A stretch of 12,138 bases of DNA from Saprospiraceae bacterium (GTDB taxonomy: Bacteria > Bacteroidota > Bacteroidia > Chitinophagales > Saprospiraceae): contig JAHDBO010000039.1 in the NCBI GenBank assembly GCA_020630355.1, positions 1-12,138 on the forward strand, given 5' to 3'. Positions 6,359 to 12,138 of this stretch are shown here, one piece after another; the stretch's first letter is position 1; every line of letters begins with the position of its first letter. The notes under the pieces are model-generated. The model saw nothing but the letters and a program-made list of their open reading frames with translations, searched no databases and was not told the DNA's origin. The position numbers and the translations under genes are program-made.

Positions 6359-7792
6359 TTATTTTTTTAATAAAATAACTTGTCCAGCTTTTATTTTGTG
6401 TAATTCTAAGCCCTCGTTTTGCGACAGCAATTCAGATAGAGATACACCGTATTGCCCTGCTACTTCTAGTAGAGTCTCCCCCCGTTTGAGGGTGTGGCTA
6501 GAAAATTCAGAAGAAGCATTTTTTTGTTTGATTGGCTTTTTCTTTGCATCAAATTTATCCACTAACCTTATGGGGTGAAGTGGTAGTTTTTGGAATGGAA
6601 TATATGGTTTCCTACTAGGCTTTAGCTTGATACGTGGATTGGATTTTTGAATGAGCAAGGCACTGCCGACTAGGAGCCGGTCGCTTTGCAATTGATTCCA
6701 TCGACGTAATTCAGCAACACTGCAGTTGTGTTTTCTGGCAATTCCATAGAGCGTTTCCCTTGGTTGGATAGTATGCCTTAGGCTTTGATTCGGTGTGTTT
6801 TCAACCACAATCGTCTTAATACCTCCATCATATTTGGAAGAAAAATTACTGGTTGGGTTATCCGCATTTCTATAATATTGTAAAAAAGTACCGATTCTAT
6901 CATAAGGAAGCGTCAGGTAATCTCCTGTATAGCTGCCCTTGATAATCCCTCTTTTGTAGGAAGGGTTGAGTGTTTCTAAAACATGCATTGGAGTGCCTGT
7001 GATGGAGTTGATTTCGGAAAAAGTGACACGGTCGTAGACTTTCGTAGTCTCTGTGAGTACCATATCCCTAGGCATTTGTATGGCAGTGAGATTGTGTTTG
7101 TCATAATGCTGCACCAAGTAACAGGCTGCAATAAAGGCAGGCACATAGTTTCTGGTCTCCCGAGGCAGAAAACGTTTCAATTTCCAAAAGTTACGACTTC
7201 TAGAACGCTTGATGGCACGATTGACTTTCCCCGGCCCCGAATTATAGGCTGCGAGTGCCAATTCCCAGTCGTGATAACGGTCGTAGAGCTGTTGCAAGTA
7301 TTTACAAGCCGCCAAAGTAGCTTTGTGTGGGTCGCTTCTTTCGTCTACGGTTCTATTGATTTTCAAACCCATTTCTTTGCCAGTACCAGGCATAAATTGC
7401 CAAAGTCCCCCTGCACCAGAGCGGCTCAATGCCTCTGGATTGAGTGCGGATTCCACGATGGCTAGATATTTTAAATCGGTCGGAAGGTTGTTTTCTTTCA
7501 AATATTTCTCAAATAAAGGAAAATACATCGGGATGCGTCCTAGGATATATTCTGCCTTATCTCGTTTTCGGACGGTGTAAGTATTGATATAAGAGCGGAC
7601 AATAGGCGTAAATCGAGGTTGAATCACTCGATTGTCTATGGTATTCAGACGCTGACGAATCTCTGCGTCCGTAAAAGTTGGAATAATAGAGGAAGTATAG
7701 GCCACATAATTCCCTTGAGCAATCAAGTTAGAGCTTAAAAAAAATAGAAATAGGGTCGTGATGTAATTGAATAGGGGGCGGCTTAGATGCAT
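6359..7792 (-). CDS. MltD-type lytic transglycosylase with two LysM domains
   Basis: This 477-residue exported enzyme cleaves the glycan backbone of peptidoglycan with formation of anhydro-muropeptides. A signal peptide (about 1-25, ending SNLIA before QG) has no lipobox Cys, unlike E. coli MltD. The GH23/SLT catalytic domain spans roughly 85-235. The catalytic Glu is 114 in YLAIVESALNPEA, followed by GAGGLWQFMPGTGKEMGL (126-143) and the substrate-groove motif LALAAYNSGPGKVNRAI (178-194). Two peptidoglycan-binding LysM domains follow, at about 339-382 (HTIQPRETLYGIARKHN) and 432-475 (HTLKRGETLLEVAGQYG), joined by a basic, proline-containing linker (385-428). All hallmark residues are present, so it should be active. 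It lies 45 bases downstream of gatA on the same strand and near an M15 peptidase gene, suggesting a role in wall remodelling. Confidence 0.93.
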   Translation of the reverse strand: MHLSRPLFNYITTLFLFFLSSNLIAQGNYVAYTSSIIPTFTDAEIRQRLNTIDNRVIQPRFTPIVRSYINTYTVRKRDKAEYILGRIPMYFPLFEKYLKENNLPTDLKYLAIVESALNPEALSRSGAGGLWQFMPGTGKEMGLKINRTVDERSDPHKATLAACKYLQQLYDRYHDWELALAAYNSGPGKVNRAIKRSRSRNFWKLKRFLPRETRNYVPAFIAACYLVQHYDKHNLTAIQMPRDMVLTETTKVYDRVTFSEINSITGTPMHVLETLNPSYKRGIIKGSYTGDYLTLPYDRIGTFLQYYRNADNPTSNFSSKYDGGIKTIVVENTPNQSLRHTIQPRETLYGIARKHNCSVAELRRWNQLQSDRLLVGSALLIQKSNPRIKLKPSRKPYIPFQKLPLHPIRLVDKFDAKKKPIKQKNASSEFSSHTLKRGETLLEVAGQYGVSLSELLSQNEGLELHKIKAGQVILLKK

Positions 7793-7829
7793 TTTAATTT
7801 TTATAATTTAATTTCACAAAAAACATTCC

Positions 7830-7850
7830 ATCAAACGTTAAACGCTTGAT
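7830..7850 (-). terminator. Hairpin containing the gatA stop codon, possible terminator
   Basis: Ten-base arms (7830-7839 and 7841-7850) are complementary at nine positions. In the minus-strand RNA the tenth becomes a G-U wobble, giving a stem of about 8 base pairs with the loop UUUAA, whereas in plus-strand RNA it is an A-C mismatch. The gatA stop TAA lies in the loop. A run of six T follows 7 bases after the hairpin on the minus strand. That is more distant than in a classic intrinsic terminator, so it may act only partly. Confidence 0.4.
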
Positions 7851-9292
7851 TTTGTATTAAAAAAATCCAACAAGTATTTAGAAAATGCCAATAACTCAGC
7901 TTCATCAAAAGGCTTTGCCATGAATTGGATACCAATAGGCAGACCATTTTGGTGATGAGCCAACGGTAATGAAACGGCAGGAATACCCGCCATATTGGCT
8001 TGCACCGTAAAAATATCTGCTAAGTACATCGAGACAGGGTCATCCATCTTTTCTCCAGCTTTCCAAGGCGGCACGGGAGAGGCTGGCATTAAGATGAAAT
8101 CATAGTTATTTAGTATCTCAAAAGTACGCTCTTGGATCAATCTTCTGGTTTTTTGAGCTTTTGTATAGTAGGCATCGTAATAACCCGAACTTAGTACAAA
8201 AGTCCCCAGCATGATGCGTCTTTTGACCTCTTCGCTAAAACCTTCCGTTCTTGATTTGAGATAGACCTCTTCGAGGCTATTGACTTCCACGCTACGATGC
8301 CCGAACCGAACACCATCGTAGCGAGATAGGTTGGAAGAGGCCTCTGCGGTCGTCAAAACATAATAAGCAGGGATGATATAGTCTAAAAGGTCAAAAGAAA
8401 CGGCTTCGACACTATGCCCTTGTCCTTGTAGTTGTTCAATAACTTGTTCCGTTTGTGCTTTTATTTCTGGGTCGATTCCCTCGCTGTTCAAGGCATTGCC
8501 AAAGTAAGCAATGCGTACCTTTTTATCGAAAGATAAATCTTGACTATAACTAGGAACTGCTTGACTGCTAGAGGTGGCATCATTGGCATCTTCACCTGCC
8601 ATGATTTCCATCAAAAGGGCGGCATCCTCAATGGAATGTGTCAAGGTGCCAATCTGGTCGAAAGAAGAGGCATAAGCTAAAAGTCCATAACGAGAAACAC
8701 GCCCATAAGTGGGCTTGAAGCCAACGACATCACAGAACGCAGCAGGTTGTCGTACTGAGCCACCTGTATCCGTCCCTAGTGAAGCCAAGCAAGTATCTGC
8801 ACGGACCGCAACCGCAGAGGCGCCAGAAGAGCCGCCCGGGATTCGTTCTTGGTCAATGGGGTTGAATGTTTGCCCATAAACGGAGTTGCCATTCGTAGAG
8901 CCCATAGCGAACTGGTCGCAATTGACCCGACCAATGATAATCGCATCTTCTTCGAGCAAGCGTTCGATTGCTGTTGCGGTAAACAAGGATTCAAAGCCCT
9001 CCAATATCTTAGAAGCAGCCGTGACCCGATGTCCTTCGTAGCAAAGGACATCCTTGATGGAGATAACCATCCCAAATAAACGACCCATTGCATCAGGCTG
9101 CTCTTTGTATTTTTCGTCTAGTGTTTTGGCTTTTGCTAAGGCTTCTTCCTCAAATACCTCTATATAAGCATTGAGTGACTTCGTCGCTTCTATTTTGGTT
9201 AAATAATAAGCGACCAAGGAGGCACAGGTTTCCGTTCCTGCCTGTATAGCAGCTCGAACTGCTCCTAATGATTTATATTTTGCTACTGCCAT
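7838..9292 (-). CDS. gatA: Aspartyl/glutamyl-tRNA amidotransferase subunit A
   Basis: GatA is the amidase subunit of the GatCAB complex. It releases ammonia from glutamine, which is then used to convert misacylated Glu-tRNA(Gln) or Asp-tRNA(Asn) to the correct aminoacyl-tRNA. The 484-residue length matches the family. The amidase-signature Ser-cisSer-Lys triad is visible: Lys80 in ISIKDVLC, Ser155 in GGSSGASA and Ser179 in TDTGGSVRQPA. Other typical blocks are GRVNCDQFAMGSTNGNS (121-137), GFKPTYGRVSRYGLLAYASS (191-210) and the C-terminal ANMAGIPAVSLPLAHHQNGLPIGIQ segment, which distinguish GatA from general amidases. gatB and gatC are not in the window. ATG at 9292 follows a degenerate heptamer array by 5 bases, and a hairpin sits at the stop codon. 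Confidence 0.96.
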   Translation of the reverse strand: MAVAKYKSLGAVRAAIQAGTETCASLVAYYLTKIEATKSLNAYIEVFEEEALAKAKTLDEKYKEQPDAMGRLFGMVISIKDVLCYEGHRVTAASKILEGFESLFTATAIERLLEEDAIIIGRVNCDQFAMGSTNGNSVYGQTFNPIDQERIPGGSSGASAVAVRADTCLASLGTDTGGSVRQPAAFCDVVGFKPTYGRVSRYGLLAYASSFDQIGTLTHSIEDAALLMEIMAGEDANDATSSSQAVPSYSQDLSFDKKVRIAYFGNALNSEGIDPEIKAQTEQVIEQLQGQGHSVEAVSFDLLDYIIPAYYVLTTAEASSNLSRYDGVRFGHRSVEVNSLEEVYLKSRTEGFSEEVKRRIMLGTFVLSSGYYDAYYTKAQKTRRLIQERTFEILNNYDFILMPASPVPPWKAGEKMDDPVSMYLADIFTVQANMAGIPAVSLPLAHHQNGLPIGIQFMAKPFDEAELLAFSKYLLDFFNTKSSV

Positions 9293-9297
9293 TTTGA

Positions 9298-9333
9298 CTA
9301 GATCTTAGATTATTAGAAACTAGATTTTAGAAA
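9298..9333. repeat. Degenerate heptamer tandem repeat before gatA
   Basis: Five consecutive units on the plus strand read CTAGATC, TTAGATTA, TTAGAAA, CTAGATT and TTAGAAA, starting at 9298, 9305, 9313, 9320 and 9327. One unit has an extra base. This includes a near-exact 13-base direct repeat at 9297-9309 and 9319-9331 (12 of 13 identical, 22 bases apart). The array fills most of the 53-base gap between the M15 peptidase stop and the gatA ATG and ends 5 bases before that ATG. Confidence 0.65.
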
Positions 9334-9345
9334 TCATCCACGCTC

Positions 9346-10257
9346 TTATTTACAATTTTCAGCGATACCTAATACATAATGTTCAATCACTTGAATGGGG
9401 GCAGCGGACTTCGCCCCAGCAAAATCTAGGGCGGTAATATCTTCTATTGTTATCTCTTGTAGATATTGGTTCAGATAAGGTTGAGCTAAGGGCAAATAAG
9501 ACCAGTGCCATTTTTCTTCTTCGTAGCCATTTGGTCGGGCTGCTCCTTTTTGGGTGTAAGGCTGGTGGAATCCAAAGTTTGCTGCATTGGCTACGAGCCA
9601 ATCGTATTCTTGTTTGCCTTTCCCTTTTTCAAAATAGGAATTGTTGAGATTATTGATGTCAATGTCTGTACCCCAATGATGGCGTGAGGTGCCAGGCATA
9701 GAGCTGTATTCTAAGATTTTCAGGGCTCTTTCTTTGATAGAAGGGATGGCTTTCGCCAAATTTTCACCATCGACTTTGCGCTTTCCTGTCCACTTGGCAG
9801 ACCAGATGGCTTTTTGCTGATGGTAGGGGCGAGCAGCGGAAACGATTTGTAATTTGATGCCCTCTTTTTTTGCCGCTTCGTACATCTTTTTGAAGGCGTC
9901 ATAAGCTTCTTTATGCATGTAGCGATTGGCAGTATTGGCGTATGTTTTATCTATTTTAGAAAATAGTTTTTGATTGGCCAATCGATATTTGCCCATTAAA
10001 AAATCTCTGCTTACCTGAATTTCTTGCTTGGGCATATTGCTTTTTATCGTGTCTGTTTTTGGGCGGACTACTTGGTCGGTCTTTCCTTCGGGTACTATTT
10101 TATCAAGACTATCTTCATTTGAAGGAAGGTCTTCTTCAATCGGGTTGGCATCAAGCACTATATTGGGGTCCTTTACAGGTGTTATTTGACAGCTTGCACA
10201 GATGAATAGACTTATGGCGACCGCCCAGTATTTTACGAAAGTATAATCCAAAACCAT
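9346..10257 (-). CDS. M15B (VanY/DacB-like) D,D-carboxypeptidase lipoprotein
   Basis: This 303-residue predicted lipoprotein belongs to zinc peptidase family M15B, whose members remove the terminal D-Ala from peptidoglycan stem peptides. The N-terminus is hydrophobic and ends CASC, with the lipidated Cys likely at 23. An acidic, proline-containing tether follows (24-85). The catalytic domain covers about 105-265: the substrate-site block VSAARPYHQQKAIW (139-152), the metal motif SRHHWGTDIDI with His193 and Asp200, and EKWHWSY with catalytic Glu248 and ligand His251. This fits SxHxxGxAxD and ExWHxxY except that Asp198 takes the usual Ala position. About 40 residues without a recognised domain follow. 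Intact residues suggest activity, but D,D- versus L,D-specificity cannot be decided from sequence. Its neighbours gatA and the transglycosylase are on the same strand. I see no antibiotic-resistance context. Confidence 0.9.
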   Translation of the reverse strand: MVLDYTFVKYWAVAISLFICASCQITPVKDPNIVLDANPIEEDLPSNEDSLDKIVPEGKTDQVVRPKTDTIKSNMPKQEIQVSRDFLMGKYRLANQKLFSKIDKTYANTANRYMHKEAYDAFKKMYEAAKKEGIKLQIVSAARPYHQQKAIWSAKWTGKRKVDGENLAKAIPSIKERALKILEYSSMPGTSRHHWGTDIDINNLNNSYFEKGKGKQEYDWLVANAANFGFHQPYTQKGAARPNGYEEEKWHWSYLPLAQPYLNQYLQEITIEDITALDFAGAKSAAPIQVIEHYVLGIAENCK

Positions 10258-10272
10258 CTTTATTTTTCAAAA

Positions 10273-10309
10273 CCAATCGATAATAACGAAAGTATTGATA
10301 AAAGATTGG
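10273..10309 (-). other. Spaced inverted repeat between the M16 and M15 peptidase genes
   Basis: CCAATC (10273-10278) and GATTGG (10304-10309) are complementary arms 25 bases apart, with a smaller inner pairing (AATA/TATT). On the minus strand the structure is followed by TTTTG, so it could be a weak terminator for the M16 gene. It also encloses TACTTTCG, one base from the -7 consensus, which could serve the M15 gene. The arms repeat the core of the palindrome at 5038-5052. The evidence does not decide between these readings. Nothing else is recognisable in this 102-base gap. Confidence 0.3.
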
Positions 10310-10359
10310 GGTAGAAAATAATTGATATGCTTTTTGAGATTAATTACGAAAACCTTGAT

Positions 10360-11598
10360 TTATACTTCTGGTATGTAGTATAGAACAGAGCAGTTTTCTC
10401 TATTAAATGTCTGTTGAGCTAGCTGCTGAATAGCCGCTGCATCGACTTTTTGATAAGCCTCGGATTGCTGGTTGATGAGATTGGCATCTTCGATGAGTTC
10501 GTACATTGCCAAGTTGATGGCCTTGTTGAGAATGTTACATTCCGAAAACTCAAGGCTGCTTTCTGCCTTGTTTTTGATTTTTTCTAGTTCTATTTCTGAT
10601 ACTTTTTCAACTTTCAAAGCTTCTAGTTCTTCCCAAATAACCGCTTCCGCATCTTCTAAGGAGACCCCTTCTGCTGGTTTGCCTTCCACCACTAGAATGC
10701 CCGGTTCTAAGCTGCCCGTGATATAGGCGTCAATATCAATGAAGAGTTGTTTTTCTTTTTTTAGTTTCCTGAAAAGGCGGGAGGAACGTCCATTTGCTAG
10801 TACATCTGTCAATAAATCGGAAGCGTAATAGGCTTCTTCTGTTCTGGCAGGAGCATGGAATGCCATGAATAAAGATGGAGTAGGGACGTCTGCCACTTTT
10901 GTTTTTTTCTTGTAAGTATTTTGCTGTGGTTCTGTTTGTAGTTTTGGTTTGGGACGATGCCCTGCAGGTATGTGCCCAAACCATTTTTCGCTAAGCTCCT
11001 TGACTTGTTCTAGACGTACATTACCAGCAACGACCATAATAGCATTGTCAGGTCTGTAGTAATCCTCGAAAAAGTGTTGGACATCATTCAGGTTGGCGTC
11101 TTCAATGTGTCTGGGGATTTTACCTATGGTGGGCCATTGGTAAGGATGTTGGGTATACGCCATCTCCATCAACAAATGCCAAGCATCCCCATAAGGCTCA
11201 TTGAGGCAAGTTTCCTTAAATTCTTCTACCACAACTTTGCGCTGTACATCCAAGGCTTTTTGGTTTAGCTTTAGATTTGCCATACGGTCAGATTCGACCC
11301 AAAAAACCGTTTCTAAGTTTTCGGCAGGCACCAGGTCGTAAAAGTTGGTGACGTCATTATTGGTAAAAGCATTGCTTTCGCCTCCTGCCATTTGCAGTAC
11401 CGAATCAAAATCTTCCACATTTTCAGAGCCACCAAACATCAAATGCTCAAAAAGATGGGCAAAACCTGTCTTTTCGGGATTTTCATATTTGGAACCGACA
11501 TCATACAAAAGGTTGAATGCAACCATTGGCGTGCTTGGGTCTTCGTGTACGATGACTTTTAATCCGTTGTCTAAAACGAATTTTGAAAATGTAATCAT
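10360..11598 (-). CDS. M16 family (insulinase-like) zinc metallopeptidase
   Basis: This 412-residue protein is a single M16 unit of the size of mitochondrial processing peptidase subunits. The N-terminal catalytic half has the inverted zinc motif HLFEH (His48, Glu51, His52) in GFAHLFEHLMFGGSEN. The third ligand should be one of the glutamates in RKVVVEEFKE (120-129). Conserved blocks GGESNAFTNNDVTNFYDLVP (72-91) and YYRPDNAIMVVAGNV (180-194) follow. The C-terminal half has the second M16 fold without a second metal motif, including GRSSRLFRKLKKEKQL, as is normal. No signal peptide is visible, which would place it in the cytoplasm unless exported another way. Bacterial members often come as an active/inactive gene pair; no partner is visible here. 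It starts 40 bases after the DUF3299-like gene on the same strand and may be cotranscribed with it. Substrate unknown. Confidence 0.93.
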   Translation of the reverse strand: MITFSKFVLDNGLKVIVHEDPSTPMVAFNLLYDVGSKYENPEKTGFAHLFEHLMFGGSENVEDFDSVLQMAGGESNAFTNNDVTNFYDLVPAENLETVFWVESDRMANLKLNQKALDVQRKVVVEEFKETCLNEPYGDAWHLLMEMAYTQHPYQWPTIGKIPRHIEDANLNDVQHFFEDYYRPDNAIMVVAGNVRLEQVKELSEKWFGHIPAGHRPKPKLQTEPQQNTYKKKTKVADVPTPSLFMAFHAPARTEEAYYASDLLTDVLANGRSSRLFRKLKKEKQLFIDIDAYITGSLEPGILVVEGKPAEGVSLEDAEAVIWEELEALKVEKVSEIELEKIKNKAESSLEFSECNILNKAINLAMYELIEDANLINQQSEAYQKVDAAAIQQLAQQTFNRENCSVLYYIPEV

Positions 11599-11638
11599 AG
11601 TGATTGAAACTTGACTTTGACGATGACAAATACATTGA

Positions 11639-12088
11639 CTAATCCACTAGTCGAGCGTCTTTTAGAGCATACATCAAGCGATTGATGTCGTTGTCATTGA
11701 GTTCTAGAGTCCCTTTTAGGGTGACGGATTCTGCGGTATATTTTACTGGCTCGCTTGCTACGACTTCCATGACGGTTTCTGGTCCTGCTCCACCACAGAA
11801 GAAGCACATATTGTAGGGAAATGCCGAGAAGACAAATTCTTTATGACTTTTATATCCTTCTACAGGAATAATATATCCTTTTATGGTGATTTCCTGCCCG
11901 TCCATTTGTTGTACGCTTGGCGCAAATACAGGGAAATCAACTTTAAAGCCCATCAAATCGTCATATTTCTTCTGGAAGGTGACTTTGGACAATTTTTTCC
12001 AAGTTTGATTGGCATTGTCTTGAGCCGTTGCAGTAGTAAACAATCCGAGGAATAATATAGCAAGTGTAGTTGTTAGTATCTTTTTCAT
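11639..12088 (-). CDS. Secreted DUF3299-like protein with a CFFC motif
   Basis: This small exported protein has 149 residues. A typical signal peptide (1-22, MKKILTTTLAILFLGLFTTATA before QDN) has no lipobox. The mature part includes the strand-rich core GQEITIKGYIIPVEGYKSHKEFVF (64-87), the motif YNMCFFCGGAGPETVMEV with Cys95 and Cys98 (92-109), and a final block VTLKGTLELNDNDINRLMYALKDARLV (122-148). This layout, an OB-fold-like barrel with a Cys-x-x-Cys loop, resembles DUF3299 and related Bacteroidota proteins of unknown function. The paired cysteines could bind metal or form a disulfide; that is inference. It is the first gene of the minus-strand block in this window. No convincing -7 box is visible in the 50 bases upstream. 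Confidence 0.85.
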   Translation of the reverse strand: MKKILTTTLAILFLGLFTTATAQDNANQTWKKLSKVTFQKKYDDLMGFKVDFPVFAPSVQQMDGQEITIKGYIIPVEGYKSHKEFVFSAFPYNMCFFCGGAGPETVMEVVASEPVKYTAESVTLKGTLELNDNDINRLMYALKDARLVD

Positions 12089-12138
12089 TGTTGTAGTGTT
12101 GAATGGTAGAACTAGTTTTGAATTTTAAATGGTGAATT

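Noticed and set aside
6347..6368. CCCT/AGGG hairpin plus T-run as a plus-strand terminator
   Set aside because: Stem of only 4 pairs, no plus-strand gene ends there, and the T-run is the coding end of the transglycosylase gene. On the minus strand no T-tract follows.
6983..7465. Long antisense open frame within the transglycosylase gene
   Set aside because: It lies wholly opposite a well-supported GH23/LysM gene and its translation has no recognisable domain or composition.
9346..10257. Vancomycin-resistance vanY
   Set aside because: M15B peptidases are common in wall metabolism; no vanRS, vanHAX or mobile elements are nearby.

Overview
The window looks like ordinary chromosomal DNA from a member of the Bacteroidota. 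The evidence is a lipoprotein of the Bacteroidota-specific DUF4837 family, an ECF sigma factor followed by a membrane TPR protein of the type common in that phylum, a DUF3299-like secreted protein, and two promoter candidates matching the Bacteroidota -33/-7 pattern (TTTG / TAnnTTTG). A Saprospiria-like source is possible, but that is only an impression. The DNA is moderately AT-rich by eye. I see no phage, transposase, integrase, CRISPR array, tRNA or rRNA.

Layout: on the left, two plus-strand genes, a small acidic protein of unknown function (64-648) and the ribosome-assembly GTPase Era (716-1606). They converge on a long minus-strand block that fills the rest of the window. Read right to left in the direction of transcription, the block holds a secreted DUF3299-like protein with a CxxC motif, an M16 zinc peptidase, an M15B D,D-carboxypeptidase-like lipoprotein, the GatA amidase subunit, an MltD-type lytic transglycosylase with two LysM domains, a DUF4837 lipoprotein, an ECF sigma factor, its translationally coupled membrane TPR partner, and a UPF1/IGHMBP2-like superfamily 1 helicase. 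No gap between genes exceeds about 160 bases.

How the genes fit together: the sigma factor and the TPR protein overlap by 4 bases and look like a regulator/anti-regulator pair spanning the inner membrane. Several neighbours act in the envelope: the transglycosylase cuts glycan strands, the M15 enzyme probably trims peptide stems, and the DUF4837, DUF3299-like and M16 proteins complete an envelope-rich block. Era, GatA and the helicase are translation or nucleic-acid housekeeping genes.

The less expected signals lie in the short gaps: two unrelated heptamer tandem arrays, each ending 5-9 bases before a start codon; a palindrome just upstream of the sigma promoter; a hairpin containing the gatA stop codon; and a dyad over the expected -33 position of the DUF4837 gene. 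I did not find a convincing new biological system. The sigma/TPR pair with its operator-like palindrome is the best lead.
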